A stretch of 64,000 bases of DNA. It comes from PZPK01 sp965230795. Its GTDB lineage: Bacteria > Pseudomonadota > Gammaproteobacteria > Pseudomonadales > Oleiphilaceae. A program made the translations under genes and the position numbers. The DNA lies in assembly GCA_965230795.1 (NCBI GenBank), contig OZ246020.1, positions 248,001 through 312,000 on the forward strand, written 5' to 3'. Under the pieces are notes generated by a model. The model saw nothing but the letters and a program-made list of their open reading frames with translations, did not search any database and had not been told where the DNA came from. Below, piece after piece: positions 25,103 through 34,407 of the stretch (the stretch's first letter is position 1; the number at the start of each line of letters is the position of its first letter).

Positions 25103-26248
25103 ATGTCAAAGCAGATTGATATACATGCGCGTAAATCCGCTTCCCTTGAAGCGATGGGCCTGTGTCCTGCTGACTGTCCTGGTTGCGCACATCGATACCT
25201 GGATTATGACGCGAGTTGTGCCCAAAAGATGCGCTGGCTGCAATCATCCCTGGCGTACTGGTGCGAGCATTTACAGACGTTGCAGACGCCTGCTCCAGCG
25301 CGTCGATTGGCCTATCGGGGAAAGGCCATGTTGCATGCGAGATTCGTTAATGAGTGCTGGCAGTTTGGCCTGTTAAAGCGTGACAAAGCATTGGTGTCGA
25401 TACCCGATTGTCCGGTGCAGACGGAATCCATCAACAATCTGCTGAGATACCTTGCCACCAACCTGCCTGACGAACGCCTCTTTCCACTGAACATGGTCTC
25501 TATAGCCGAACGACAGCTAGTGCTGATATTGAAATCCCGCTTTGAGTCGGCCTTTGAAACCCTGGTTGAGTCCCTGGTCGGACGGGTCAGGGAGCTGGGA
25601 TTTGAAGGCCTGTGGATACACTGCAATCCATCGACGGGAAAGCGTATTTTCAGCAAACACAGTTGGCATTTGATTTGGGGGCAGCAACGCTCTCGCAATC
25701 CGCATGGATTACTTTATGGTCCCGCTGCGTTCAGTCAACTCTTGCCGGAATTGCATCGCGAGAGTCTGTTGCGAGCCGCAGAGTTTATGTCGGTGTTACC
25801 GGGTGACCGGGTCATTGACCTGTATTGTGGTATCGGGACCAGCATGGCGCATTGGCTCAGCCTCGGTGCGCAGGTCATAGGTATTGAAAGCAGCCGGGAA
25901 GCGGTGGCCTGCGCAGCAGCCAATGTTCCCCAGGCCGAATGTCTAACGGGTTATTGCGAAGCGCGACTTCCTCAAATTGATCAGTGGCTGTGTCTGCATC
26001 CGACGGCTGGTCGCGATCACCTCTATGTCAATCCACCGCGCACGGGCCTGGAACCCGACGTACTGCAATGGATTGCGAGCAAATTTCGACCGGCAACCAT
26101 AGCTTATCTGAGTTGTTCCGCAGGAACCCTGGGGCGCGATTTACACGTGCTGGAAGCTCAGGGCTATTGCTTGGACAGTCTGATTCCCTATGACTTTTTT
26201 CCTCACACGCGCCATGTTGAGGTCCTGGCTTTGTTGAGGAAACGCTGA
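25103..26248 (+). CDS. RNA m5U-type methyltransferase (TrmA/RlmC/RlmD superfamily)
   Basis: A 381-residue SAM-dependent methyltransferase. The SAM-binding DLYCGIGT is near residue 240, VNPPRTGLE is the family motif IV, and YLSCSAGTLGRDL carries the catalytic Cys near residue 338. An N-terminal cluster of Cys (Cys21, Cys25, Cys28, Cys39) with Cys100 in DCPVQ recalls the 4Fe-4S site of RlmC/RlmD, though the spacing is not the classical one. The RNA position methylated cannot be assigned. It is shorter than RlmD and lacks a clear TRAM domain, so RlmC-like is the nearest guess. Confidence 0.78.
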   Translation: MSKQIDIHARKSASLEAMGLCPADCPGCAHRYLDYDASCAQKMRWLQSSLAYWCEHLQTLQTPAPARRLAYRGKAMLHARFVNECWQFGLLKRDKALVSIPDCPVQTESINNLLRYLATNLPDERLFPLNMVSIAERQLVLILKSRFESAFETLVESLVGRVRELGFEGLWIHCNPSTGKRIFSKHSWHLIWGQQRSRNPHGLLYGPAAFSQLLPELHRESLLRAAEFMSVLPGDRVIDLYCGIGTSMAHWLSLGAQVIGIESSREAVACAAANVPQAECLTGYCEARLPQIDQWLCLHPTAGRDHLYVNPPRTGLEPDVLQWIASKFRPATIAYLSCSAGTLGRDLHVLEAQGYCLDSLIPYDFFPHTRHVEVLALLRKR

Positions 26249-26317
26249 GTTGATGAGCAATGACGCAATGGACAGGAACAAAGCCTGCGTTGCGTTCTAT
26301 TTGTAACAGTGGCCATG

Positions 26318-26363
26318 TATACTCATCGACACTAAAAGGAATCAAACAATAATCATAGTTTGA
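26318..26363 (+). promoter_or_regulatory. Promoter -10 and inverted repeat before the TetR gene
   Basis: TATACT (26318-26323) is a possible -10, although no good -35 is seen. Just downstream, TCAAAC (26342-26347) and GTTTGA (26358-26363) form a perfect 6-bp inverted repeat with a 10-bp spacer, ending 10 bases before the TetR start. Position and symmetry fit an autorepression operator. Confidence 0.45.
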
Positions 26364-26373
26364 AGGAGTCATC

Positions 26374-27000
26374 ATGGGGGCGCTTGCTGAGTCCAAACCC
26401 GGGCGCAGGGAACAAAATAAAATACAGAACCGGCGAGCTATTCTGGATGCCGGGCTGGAAGTATTCGGCAGTATCGGTTACGAACGTGCGACCATTACCG
26501 ATGTCGTTAAAGCAAGCGGCTTGTCGGTCGGAACCTTTTACAACTACTACGGCGATAAGGATTCTGTGTTTGCCGAGCTGGTGTCCGAGCTGCTTGCCAA
26601 GGCCCGTATCGCCCTCAATCATGCCCGCAATGAGGCATCCTCTCTGGAAGATTTTATTATGGGCGCCTTCGAAGCCTATGGGCGCCTGATTGCGGCTCAT
26701 CCCGCCATGCAGAATCTGATTGCCAAGAACACTCAGTCTTTCCGGCAGTTCGTTTTCGGTGGTGGAGATATCGCTGAACTGGTCACCGATCTTGAAAGCG
26801 ATATGGACAAGGCCATTAAACTGGGCGTGTTGCCGGCGTTTCCGGTTCGCTTGATGACATCAGCCATGATTGGCGCGGGAGCGGAAGTGTTTGCCTTCGA
26901 CTCGACCCAATCGGATGTTTCTCCCGAGGTAAAGGCGCGTTTTCTCGGTGATCTGTTCATTGGAGGCATCCAGCGTCTCAGTCAAGCTCGGGCTCAGTGA
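26374..27000 (+). CDS. TetR/AcrR-family transcriptional regulator
   Basis: A 208-residue regulator. The N-terminal helix-turn-helix covers about residues 20-65 (RRAILDAGLEVFGSIGYERATITDVVKASGLSVGTFYNYYGDKDSVF in separate helices), with the typical GTFYNYY recognition-helix end. The C-terminal ligand domain is divergent, so the inducer is unknown. GGAG lies 7 bases before the ATG. It is followed 92 bases later by the bufferin operon on the same strand, with no terminator visible between, so it is likely to control that operon. Confidence 0.88.
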   Translation: MGALAESKPGRREQNKIQNRRAILDAGLEVFGSIGYERATITDVVKASGLSVGTFYNYYGDKDSVFAELVSELLAKARIALNHARNEASSLEDFIMGAFEAYGRLIAAHPAMQNLIAKNTQSFRQFVFGGGDIAELVTDLESDMDKAIKLGVLPAFPVRLMTSAMIGAGAEVFAFDSTQSDVSPEVKARFLGDLFIGGIQRLSQARAQ

Positions 27001-27092
27001 ACCCTGGTTGAACTTTTCCCAGAGTGCCGGGTCAGACATGGGGCCAGGCATCTGGGCCGGGCAGCAATTCATAACAAAGAAGGATCACTACT

Positions 27093-27350
27093 ATGAGCAA
27101 TCAAGCCAACCTAACCAAAACCGCCATTGCCAGTATGATTGCGATGGGCGTCGTCGGCGCCTCGTCTGATGTGCTGGCCGCCAAGCCTGGTTTCGAAAAA
27201 TGTCAGGGTATCGTTAAAGCAGGTATGAACGATTGTGGAACCAGCTCCCACAGCTGTGCCGGTCAGGCTTCAAAAGACGGACACCCTGAAGAGTGGATTT
27301 ATGTTCCGGAAGGTACCTGCAAAAAAATTGTGGGTGGCACGGCCAAGTAA
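27093..27350 (+). CDS. bufA: BufA1-type bufferin precursor (DUF2282)
   Basis: An 85-residue precursor peptide. A signal peptide covers about residues 1-30 (VLAA), followed by a core with four conserved Cys: Cys37 (EKC), Cys48 (NDC), Cys55 (SHSC) and Cys76 (GTC). This is the DUF2282/BufA1 pattern. In described bufferins a DUF692 enzyme converts core Cys residues to sulfur heterocycles, and the product binds copper in the periplasm. AAGGA lies 10 bases upstream. It is the first gene of the operon. Confidence 0.92.
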   Translation: MSNQANLTKTAIASMIAMGVVGASSDVLAAKPGFEKCQGIVKAGMNDCGTSSHSCAGQASKDGHPEEWIYVPEGTCKKIVGGTAK

Positions 27351-27368
27351 AGACGGATTCAGCACTTG

Positions 27369-28220
27369 GTGAAGAGCAATCCCAAGAGGCCATGCCCTGA
27401 ACTTAAGGGTGTTGGCCTTGGTTTGCGATCCGTTCACTATACCTACATTCTCGATCAGCGCCCGGATGTTCCCTGGTTCGAGGCGCTGACCGACAACTAT
27501 ATGAATGCCGGTGGTCAGCCACTGCATTATCTGGAAAAGATACGCGAGCATTACCCTCTCACCTTCCACGGCGTTGGCCTGTCTCTGGGTTCGACTGACC
27601 CGCTTAATCAGGCATACATCAACCGGCTCAAAAAGCTTATCGAACGCTATGAACCTGTCCATGTTTCAGACCATCTGTGTTGGACAGGTGTTAACGGGCG
27701 ACATGGTCATGAGCTGTTTCCCATGCCCTACACCGAATCTGCGCAACGGCATGTTGCAGAACGCATCGATCAGGTTCAGACAGCCCTGGGGCAACGCATA
27801 CTTGTGGAAAACGTATCCAGCTACCTCAGCTTCCGCGAGAGTGCGATGACGGAGGCGGAATTTTTTGCCGGGGTCGCGCGCATGGCGGATTGCGATATTC
27901 TTTGCGATATCAATAACATTTACGTCAGTGCACGTAATCACGATTTTAGTGCTGAAGCCTATCTGGATGTCCTTCCAACAGAGCGTATCAAGGAGTTTCA
28001 CCTGGCTGGTTATGAGGATCAGGGCGAGTACCTGCTCGATACCCACGGACAGGCTGTCCATCCTCCGGTATGGGAACTCTACGAAGCAGCCCTTACGCGA
28101 GTGGGAGCAGTGCCCACCTTAATTGAATGGGATAACAATATCCCGACCTTCGAACGCCTGCATCAAGAACAGCGCTTGGCGGAAGAACTGTTAGGCTCAG
28201 TGGCGGGCACTTATGCCTGA
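27369..28220 (+). CDS. bufB: BufB: DUF692/MNIO peptide-modifying iron enzyme
   Basis: A 283-residue TIM-barrel enzyme of the DUF692 (multinuclear non-haem iron oxidative, MNIO) family. The metal-ligand segments are visible: FHGVGLSLGS, HVSDHLCW, LVENVSSYL, CDINNIYVSARNH, EFHLAGY with DTHGQAVHPPVW, and LIEWDNNIP. It is expected to oxidise Cys residues of the BufA precursor in the cytoplasm before export. The start is uncertain (GTG at 27369, or the adjoining TTG at 27366); no strong binding site is seen. It begins 18 bases after bufA and its end overlaps bufC. Confidence 0.93.
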   Translation: MKSNPKRPCPELKGVGLGLRSVHYTYILDQRPDVPWFEALTDNYMNAGGQPLHYLEKIREHYPLTFHGVGLSLGSTDPLNQAYINRLKKLIERYEPVHVSDHLCWTGVNGRHGHELFPMPYTESAQRHVAERIDQVQTALGQRILVENVSSYLSFRESAMTEAEFFAGVARMADCDILCDINNIYVSARNHDFSAEAYLDVLPTERIKEFHLAGYEDQGEYLLDTHGQAVHPPVWELYEAALTRVGAVPTLIEWDNNIPTFERLHQEQRLAEELLGSVAGTYA

Positions 28221-28989
28221 TATGAATCTGGAAAACGTGTTTGCCAATTTTATGGAGGCAATCTATGGCAGCGAGTCGGCGGCACTGGACTCGATTCGTG
28301 CCTCGGAAAGGCTTAGCGCGAGCCAGCAACTGGCTATTTATCGGGGCAGTGTATATGGCACTTTAACACGCGCCTTGACGGAGATTTTTCCTGTAGTTGA
28401 GCGTTGTGTCGGAAAAGTGTTTTTTGAGGCAATGGCAAGTCGATTCATCGATCAGGTTCCCCCAAGGTCACATTCTCTGGATGACATTGGAGAGGACTTT
28501 CCAGAATTTGTCGACAACTTTGAAGCCTTGTCGAACTATCCTTACCTGGGCGATGTGGCGCGCCTTGAGTGGTTCTGGCACAGGGCATTTCATGCGGCCG
28601 ACGATGATGCCTTGCGCGCGGAAAGCCTCCAGCGTGTCCCATCGGATAACTATGATGAATTGCGTTTCATACCGAGGCACAGCCTCCACTGCATACGTTC
28701 TGAGTATCCAGTTCTGGATATTTGGCGAAATAATCGTCCACCCTATTCGGATGCCGAAGTCGATTTGCTGAAGGGGGGGCAAACGATTGTCCTGTGGCGC
28801 GAAGGCTATGACGTCTGTGTTGCAACCGTCAGTGAAACAGAATGGGAACTGATTGACGCGATAAAAAATGGGCTTTCCTTGGGAACCATTTGCCAGCAGG
28901 CCGAGTCGAAGCGGGGCACGGACATTATGTTGGCTGCGCTGGGAAAGGCCATACAATATGGCTGGATCGCGGCGTATCAATTACGTTAA
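28213..28989 (+). CDS. bufC: BufC: DUF2063 partner protein
   Basis: A 258-residue protein of the DUF2063 family. The N-terminal helical domain (about residues 1-95) contains YRGSVYGTLTRALTEIFPVVERCVG, typical of this family. Pfam calls it a putative DNA-binding domain, but in bufferin clusters it works as the precursor-recognition partner of the MNIO enzyme. The C-terminal domain resembles winged-helix precursor-recognition elements (inference). It overlaps bufB by 8 bases, indicating translational coupling and a stable BufB-BufC complex. Confidence 0.9.
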   Translation: MPDMNLENVFANFMEAIYGSESAALDSIRASERLSASQQLAIYRGSVYGTLTRALTEIFPVVERCVGKVFFEAMASRFIDQVPPRSHSLDDIGEDFPEFVDNFEALSNYPYLGDVARLEWFWHRAFHAADDDALRAESLQRVPSDNYDELRFIPRHSLHCIRSEYPVLDIWRNNRPPYSDAEVDLLKGGQTIVLWREGYDVCVATVSETEWELIDAIKNGLSLGTICQQAESKRGTDIMLAALGKAIQYGWIAAYQLR

Positions 28990-29016
28990 ATTGCAATCCA
29001 GCTTGCAAGGTGAACC

Positions 29017-29469
29017 ATGAGCGCGACACATACATTGGTGCAAGGATACTGCACAGTAATACGCTGTCTGGATCTTACCCAACCCATTCTCAATCTGGTA
29101 TTCCGGCTCTATCTGGCCAAAGTGTTTTTCATGGCGGGTTTATCCAAAATAACGACCTGGGATACGACTCTGGTTCTATTCCAGTATGAATACGCTGTGC
29201 CGCTTTTGCCCGCTGGAGTTGCAGCCGTGTTGGCGACCGGTGCAGAACTGCTATTGCCTGTCATGCTGGTTCTGGGGTTGGGTGGACGCATTGGAGCGGC
29301 AGGCTTGTTTATCCTGAATATTGTCGCGGCAATCTCTTATCCGGATATCAGTCCTGCCGGTATGAATGACCATTACTTTTGGGGCAGCATGTTACTGGTC
29401 CTGTGTGTATATGGTCCGGGTAAATTGTCCGTTGATAACTGGTTGAGCAAGCGATTTTCGCATAGCTAG
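29017..29469 (+). CDS. DoxX-family membrane protein of the bufferin operon
   Basis: A 150-residue inner-membrane protein with four hydrophobic spans and the DoxX signature (LYLAKVFFMAGLSKITTWD). DoxX-type proteins often form the fourth gene of bufferin and related MNIO clusters; a redox or export role is suspected but not proven. It starts 27 bases after bufC. The operon appears to end here: pdxH begins 125 bases later with its own binding site. Confidence 0.85.
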   Translation: MSATHTLVQGYCTVIRCLDLTQPILNLVFRLYLAKVFFMAGLSKITTWDTTLVLFQYEYAVPLLPAGVAAVLATGAELLLPVMLVLGLGGRIGAAGLFILNIVAAISYPDISPAGMNDHYFWGSMLLVLCVYGPGKLSVDNWLSKRFSHS

Positions 29470-29594
29470 ATTTCCGTTCAGAGCGAACCCACGTCGGTTA
29501 CAGAAGGCGTTCTACTGAAGTTTTTGTTGTCTAAACATGGCCTCTGTCTGTAAAGTCCTAGCCGGATTCGTGAAGCAGAGACTAGAGGTGAGTT

Positions 29595-30233
29595 TTGGAC
29601 ATCAGTGATTACCGGCGCGAATATATGAGTACAGGGATTGAACGTGACGACCTGGACCAGGATCCGATTCGCCAGTTTGAGACCTGGTTTCAGCAGGCCA
29701 ATGAGTCGGGTGTACAGGATGCCAATGCCTTTAGTCTCGCAACCGCGAATCAAAGCGGTGCACCATCGCTTCGCACGGTTCTGTTGAAACTGTTTGATGA
29801 GCGTGGTTTTGTTTTCTTCACCAACTACAACAGTCGTAAATCCAGACAGATTCAGGAAAATACACATGTGGCCATGTTGTTTCCCTGGTTGGCCCTTAAC
29901 AGGCAGGTAAAAGTTGAAGGACATTGTGAACGCGTCTCAACTGCCGAATCCATCAAGTACTTTGCGACCCGGCCGCGAGGTAGTCAGATTGGTGCCTGGT
30001 GCAGCGATCAGAGTGAAGTGATTGAATCACGCTCCTTCCTTGAGCAGAAATACCGCGAGGCCACCGAGAAGTTCAAGTCCGGCTCCGTTCCTTTGCCCAG
30101 TTTCTGGGGTGGCTATCGTATCGTACCGAGCAGCATTGAGTTTTGGCAGGGACGGGAAAACCGTCTGCATGACCGCTTTCAATATCAATTGCTTGGGAAA
30201 GATCAATGGAAAATCGAACGTCTGGCGCCATAA
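29595..30233 (+). CDS. pdxH: Pyridoxamine/pyridoxine 5'-phosphate oxidase
   Basis: A 212-residue FMN enzyme that makes pyridoxal 5'-phosphate. Family motifs are RTVLLKLFDERGFVFFTNYNSRK (FMN contacts), RPRGSQIGAW, and the C-terminal PSFWGGYR with WQGRENRLHDRF. The TTG start is accepted because GAGGTG lies 5 bases upstream and residues RREY at positions 7-10 correspond to the E. coli N-terminus; the ATG at 29625 would delete that conserved segment. Confidence 0.95.
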   Translation: MDISDYRREYMSTGIERDDLDQDPIRQFETWFQQANESGVQDANAFSLATANQSGAPSLRTVLLKLFDERGFVFFTNYNSRKSRQIQENTHVAMLFPWLALNRQVKVEGHCERVSTAESIKYFATRPRGSQIGAWCSDQSEVIESRSFLEQKYREATEKFKSGSVPLPSFWGGYRIVPSSIEFWQGRENRLHDRFQYQLLGKDQWKIERLAP

Positions 30234-30276
30234 AATTTGCGTTTGCGATCGTGGGCTTCTGGTCTATAAGTAGGTG

Positions 30277-31044
30277 ATGAAGATAAAACGCCTCCAAGCT
30301 TTCTTACTCGTACCATTTTTACTCACTATACTGGGCGCGAGCCTGGTTCAGGCAGAATTCCGTTTTCTGCGGCAGAACTCCGAACCCAAATATTTCCCCC
30401 ATGATTCGCAACGACTGGGGCTGTGCGATCAGGTATACGCCAGGATGAAGCAGCACCTTGAACAGGCTGGCCTGAGCGTCGTTATCGATCCCGAGCTGTA
30501 TCCAATCAAACGAATCCTGGCCATGATGTCCAGTGGAAAAGGGCATGTATTCTGTGGAGCGGGGCGAAATGCTGAACGCGAGCGCAAGTACGGCTATTCC
30601 ACCAAGCCGGTCTACGATGTGAGCAATGTCGTTATTGCCCATCGTGATGAGGATTTTGTCCCAAAGAGTCTGGAGCAACTTGCAGGTGAGGAGATTGTTG
30701 TCGGCGCCTATTTTGGCACCAGTTCAGCTGCCTTTTTGAAAAAGCAGGCTGGAGTGAGAGTACTGGATAACATCAAAACCCTGGATCAGGGCATGCAGTT
30801 CGTCGCTAATGGTCGGATTAGCTATTTTTACTACCACGATCTTGGGCTAGCTTATCTGGTGAATGAATCGGATCTGCCGATCAAGCTCTTACCCACCCGT
30901 TTCCGCACCGTGCCCCAGTGGCTTTTATACAGTCCACACCTTGATGCTCCGGATAAAAAGCGTATTGATGATACCTTGACCACCCTCTATGAGTCCGCTG
31001 AACTGGAGCAGATTAATTCGGCGTTTCTGGTGATGAATCCATAG
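30277..31044 (+). CDS. Secreted substrate-binding-like protein (SBP_bac_3 type)
   Basis: A 255-residue protein with a signal peptide (about residues 1-27) and the two-lobe layout of amino-acid-type binding proteins. Key segments are FPHDSQRLGLCDQVYARM, GRNAERERKYGYSTKPVYDVSNVVI, and LAGEEIVVGAYFGTSSAAFL. No transporter genes adjoin it; proteins like this often act alone as sensors or orphan binders. GTG at 30274 and ATG at 30277 are both possible starts. Its last 32 bases overlap the end of the convergent coiled-coil gene. Confidence 0.7.
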   Translation: MKIKRLQAFLLVPFLLTILGASLVQAEFRFLRQNSEPKYFPHDSQRLGLCDQVYARMKQHLEQAGLSVVIDPELYPIKRILAMMSSGKGHVFCGAGRNAERERKYGYSTKPVYDVSNVVIAHRDEDFVPKSLEQLAGEEIVVGAYFGTSSAAFLKKQAGVRVLDNIKTLDQGMQFVANGRISYFYYHDLGLAYLVNESDLPIKLLPTRFRTVPQWLLYSPHLDAPDKKRIDDTLTTLYESAELEQINSAFLVMNP

Positions 31045-31921
31045 CCGTTACCGCGTCGTTGCCTGAGGCTTTCAGCGCTTCAAGCTCCTCTACTAACGCA
31101 GTGTTCGCATCTTTCAGTTCATTGATCGTTGCTTCCCGATCATCCAGCATGCGTTCTTTCATGGCATTGGATTCGGACTGGGCCTTGAGTGCCAGGTTAA
31201 GCTTGCGCAGGTCGTTTTCCTGATAGTCAATGAAGGCTTCGTTGATATCGATAGTCAGGTATTTATCTTCCAGCTGCTCTTTTAATTCTGCCAGCTGTGT
31301 GGACAGAGTCTGTGCTGACTGTGTCAGGGACTGGTGTTCTGCTGGCGTGGTCTGGCGGTCATTTTTCAGCAGGTTAATCTCAGATTGCAGTCGGTCAGTG
31401 GTTTGTTTTAACTCCGCAAGCATCGCTTTGGTGCGTTCCAGTTCGGTTTTCTTGGCGGTGAGTTGCTCTGCCCGTGTCAGTACTTCATCCTGTGTCATAT
31501 TGAGCGCATTCGCGAGTTTGTCGATATTGCGGGAAGCAGTCGCCATTTGTTCGAAGTAACGCTCATTGGTGTTGAAGTGGTCAAATGCCACATAGCCTGC
31601 TCCGATGCAGGCCGCCAGCAGAATGGGTACCAGTAAACTGCTGCGGTTCTGTTTTCGCGAACCAATACGACGCTCGGCGGCAAGCATTGCTTCCCGCTCC
31701 TGTTTCAGCAGGCGCGTTTCGTCCTTTATTTTCTGCTCCCGCTCCATCAGTTCCTTGGCTTTGAATCGATTGGCGCGTTCTGTTTCGGAGACGTCGTCCT
31801 GAGTCGCCTTAAGGCGAGCTTCAATACTTTGCTGTTGTTCAGCCTGACGTTGTAAGGCTTCTTCTTTCAGTTTCAGTGCCCGAATCTTCTGCTCGAGTTC
31901 TTGTTCTTCTGGGGATGCCAT
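31013..31921 (-). CDS. Coiled-coil membrane protein of unknown function
   Basis: A 302-residue protein not recognised as a named family. Residues 1-90 are a highly charged Glu/Lys/Arg/Gln helix, residues about 96-113 form one membrane span (LLVPILLAACIGAGYVAF), and residues about 120-285 are a second long coiled coil in heptad style. The arrangement suggests a cytoplasmic coil, a single span and a periplasmic coil, as in scaffolding or cell-division-associated proteins. AGGAG lies 10 bases upstream of the ATG. Its 3' end overlaps the binding-protein gene on the other strand. Confidence 0.7.
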   Translation of the reverse strand: MASPEEQELEQKIRALKLKEEALQRQAEQQQSIEARLKATQDDVSETERANRFKAKELMEREQKIKDETRLLKQEREAMLAAERRIGSRKQNRSSLLVPILLAACIGAGYVAFDHFNTNERYFEQMATASRNIDKLANALNMTQDEVLTRAEQLTAKKTELERTKAMLAELKQTTDRLQSEINLLKNDRQTTPAEHQSLTQSAQTLSTQLAELKEQLEDKYLTIDINEAFIDYQENDLRKLNLALKAQSESNAMKERMLDDREATINELKDANTALVEELEALKASGNDAVTAMDSSPETPN

Positions 31922-32070
31922 AAGGGCGAGACTCCTGTTGCGGCCAGCCTTAAACTGGTCTCAGATAAAATGATTTGACTGCATGCCCTTGGGCTTCGTC
32001 GCTTCAGTGTGTGTTCATCGCATTGTAGGGCGCTTTGCGTTCTGATCAAGAGGTACGCGTTGCAGCCCTG

Positions 32071-34251
32071 CTACACGGCTTCCAATTTGGCATAGGACAG
32101 CACCAGCCATTTGCTGCCGATATCGGGAAAACTCACTTGAATACGTGCGTGCGGACCCTTGCCTTCGTAATTCAATACGGTACCTTCACCAAATTTGGCG
32201 TGAAACACCTGTTGCCCCAGCTGGAAGGCTTGGTTTTCATCCTCCATTACCTGGCTTCCAAGGTTGCTGCCATGACCAAAGGAAACCGGCCGGCTAACGC
32301 TATTGCGCAGTCTGACTTCCTGGAGCAATGAGGGAGGGATCTCCCGAATGAAGCGTGAAACGGGATGATACTTGTCCTGGCCGTACAGACGACGGGCTTC
32401 GGCATAGGTCATCACTAGCTTTTCCATCGCCCGGGTAATGCCGACGTAACAGAGGCGTCTTTCTTCTTCCATCCGCCCGGGTTCTTCCATGGACATCTGG
32501 TGAGGAAACAGGCCTTCTTCCATCCCGGCCATAAATACCAATGGGAACTCCAGGCCTTTTGCGGAATGCAGGGTCATCATCTGCACGCTGTCTTCGTGGG
32601 CCTCTGCCTGGCTTTCGCCGGCATCAAGCGCCGCTTGTGCGATGAATTCAGCAAGGGGTGTCAGGCCTTCATCGTCGGCTTCATAGTCACGGGTAGCGTT
32701 GATCAGTTCCATCAGGTTTTCCTTACGGGCCTGGCCTTTCTCGCCTTTTTCACTGGCGTGGTAATCCAGCAAACCGCTGATTTGCAGAACCTGTTCTGTG
32801 AGTGCAGAAAGGTCCTCTTCATTGCCATTGCCATTGCCACTGCCACTGAACTGATCAATCATGTCGACAAAATGGGCGAGACCGCTGCCCGCTTTGCCTT
32901 TCAGCAATCCCAGCTGGAGACACTCGACGGTCGCTTGCCACAGGGAAATGGATTGTTCGCGGGCGTGGCTGCGCAATAATTCCAGCGTCTTGTTGCCGAC
33001 CCCTCTGGGTGGGACATTGACGACCCGTTCGAAGGCGGCGTCGTCATGGCGATAGTAAATCAGGCGCAGGTAGGCAACGGCGTTACGTATCTCCTGGCGG
33101 TCATAGAAGCGTAATCCGCCATAAATGCGATAGGGAATGGATTGGCGAATGAGGGATTCTTCCAGCACCCGTGACTGCGCATTGGAGCGATAGAGAATGG
33201 CGACTTCCGATCGCATACGTCCCTGGCGTACCCAGTTTTCGATCTGGTCAGCAATATAGTTGGCTTCATCCTGCTCATTGAAGGCTGCATATAAATCAAT
33301 GGCTTCGCCCTCCTGGTCCTGGGTCCAGAGCTGCTTGCCGAGGCGACCACCGTTATTGGCGATCAGTGCATTAGCCGCTTCCAGAATGGTGCTGGTGGAA
33401 CGATAGTTCTGCTCCAGTCTAACTAGCAAGGGATTGGCAAAATCGTTCTGAAATTGCTGAATATTTTCAATACGCGCACCGCGCCAGCCATAAATGGACT
33501 GGTCATCATCGCCGACCACCATAATGGGGATTTGTTGTCCGGCCAGAACACGCAGCCAGGCATACTGGATAGTATTGGTGTCCTGAAACTCGTCTACCAG
33601 CAAGGCGCGAAAGCGTGACTGGTAATGCTGCAGTAATTCAGGCTTGTTCAGCCAAAGTTCATGTGAGCGCAATAGCAGCTCACCAAAATCAACCATGCCA
33701 CTTTGCTGACACTGCTGTTCATAAAGTTGATACAGGGCGGCCATGGTCTTGTCATAAGGGGTCACCGCTGGGGGCAGATAGGCCGAACGGATGCCCTCAT
33801 CCTTTTTGGCATTGATGTAAGCTTGTACCTGCTTGGCCGGGTAGCGACTGTCATCGATATGATGTTCGCGCATGATGCGCTTGATAATGCGCAACTGGTC
33901 GTCGGAATCGAGAATCTGAAAATTTTCCGGCAGATCGGCTTCCCGGAAATGCGCCCGCAACAGTCGGTGAGCAATGCCATGGAAGGTGCCGAACCAGAGA
34001 CTGCGAGCCGACATATTCAGCATCTGTTCGATACGACCGCGCATTTCTCGCGCCGCTTTGTTGGTAAAGGTGACCGCCATAATGGAGCCCGGGCTCAGAT
34101 GCTCGATTTCCATCAGCCAAGCGATACGGTGAACCAAAACCCGGGTTTTGCCGCTTCCCGCGCCCGCCAACACCAGAATATTTTGCATTGGCGCCGCTAC
34201 GGCTTCGCGTTGGGCGTCGTTGAGACCGTCGAGTATGTGAGAGACATCCAT
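32071..34251 (-). CDS. uvrD: DNA helicase II UvrD
   Basis: A 726-residue helicase matching E. coli UvrD (720) from first to last residue, beginning MDVSHILDGLNDAQREAV. Motif I GAGSGKT is at residues 30-36; DEFQDTN and VGDDDQSIYGWRGA, TLHSAKGLEF and RRLCYVGITRAMEKL are all present. The C-terminal tail (FHAKFGEGTVLNYEG) is the conserved RNA-polymerase-contacting segment. It works in mismatch and nucleotide-excision repair. The ATG at 34386 would add 45 unrelated residues and is rejected. No LexA box is seen upstream. Confidence 0.96.
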   Translation of the reverse strand: MDVSHILDGLNDAQREAVAAPMQNILVLAGAGSGKTRVLVHRIAWLMEIEHLSPGSIMAVTFTNKAAREMRGRIEQMLNMSARSLWFGTFHGIAHRLLRAHFREADLPENFQILDSDDQLRIIKRIMREHHIDDSRYPAKQVQAYINAKKDEGIRSAYLPPAVTPYDKTMAALYQLYEQQCQQSGMVDFGELLLRSHELWLNKPELLQHYQSRFRALLVDEFQDTNTIQYAWLRVLAGQQIPIMVVGDDDQSIYGWRGARIENIQQFQNDFANPLLVRLEQNYRSTSTILEAANALIANNGGRLGKQLWTQDQEGEAIDLYAAFNEQDEANYIADQIENWVRQGRMRSEVAILYRSNAQSRVLEESLIRQSIPYRIYGGLRFYDRQEIRNAVAYLRLIYYRHDDAAFERVVNVPPRGVGNKTLELLRSHAREQSISLWQATVECLQLGLLKGKAGSGLAHFVDMIDQFSGSGNGNGNEEDLSALTEQVLQISGLLDYHASEKGEKGQARKENLMELINATRDYEADDEGLTPLAEFIAQAALDAGESQAEAHEDSVQMMTLHSAKGLEFPLVFMAGMEEGLFPHQMSMEEPGRMEEERRLCYVGITRAMEKLVMTYAEARRLYGQDKYHPVSRFIREIPPSLLQEVRLRNSVSRPVSFGHGSNLGSQVMEDENQAFQLGQQVFHAKFGEGTVLNYEGKGPHARIQVSFPDIGSKWLVLSYAKLEAV

Positions 34252-34407
34252 GGGTGTTTCAGTGCTTTTGGCTAGTCGCGATGAGAAAGTGGTGGTTTGG
34301 CGCGAAGTATAACAACTTGCCCGCTTGCTCGTCTGCACATACAAACACATCACTTTCGGGTTAGAATGCCAGCAACCCTGATACACCGTGTTTTATACTG
34401 GCATAAA

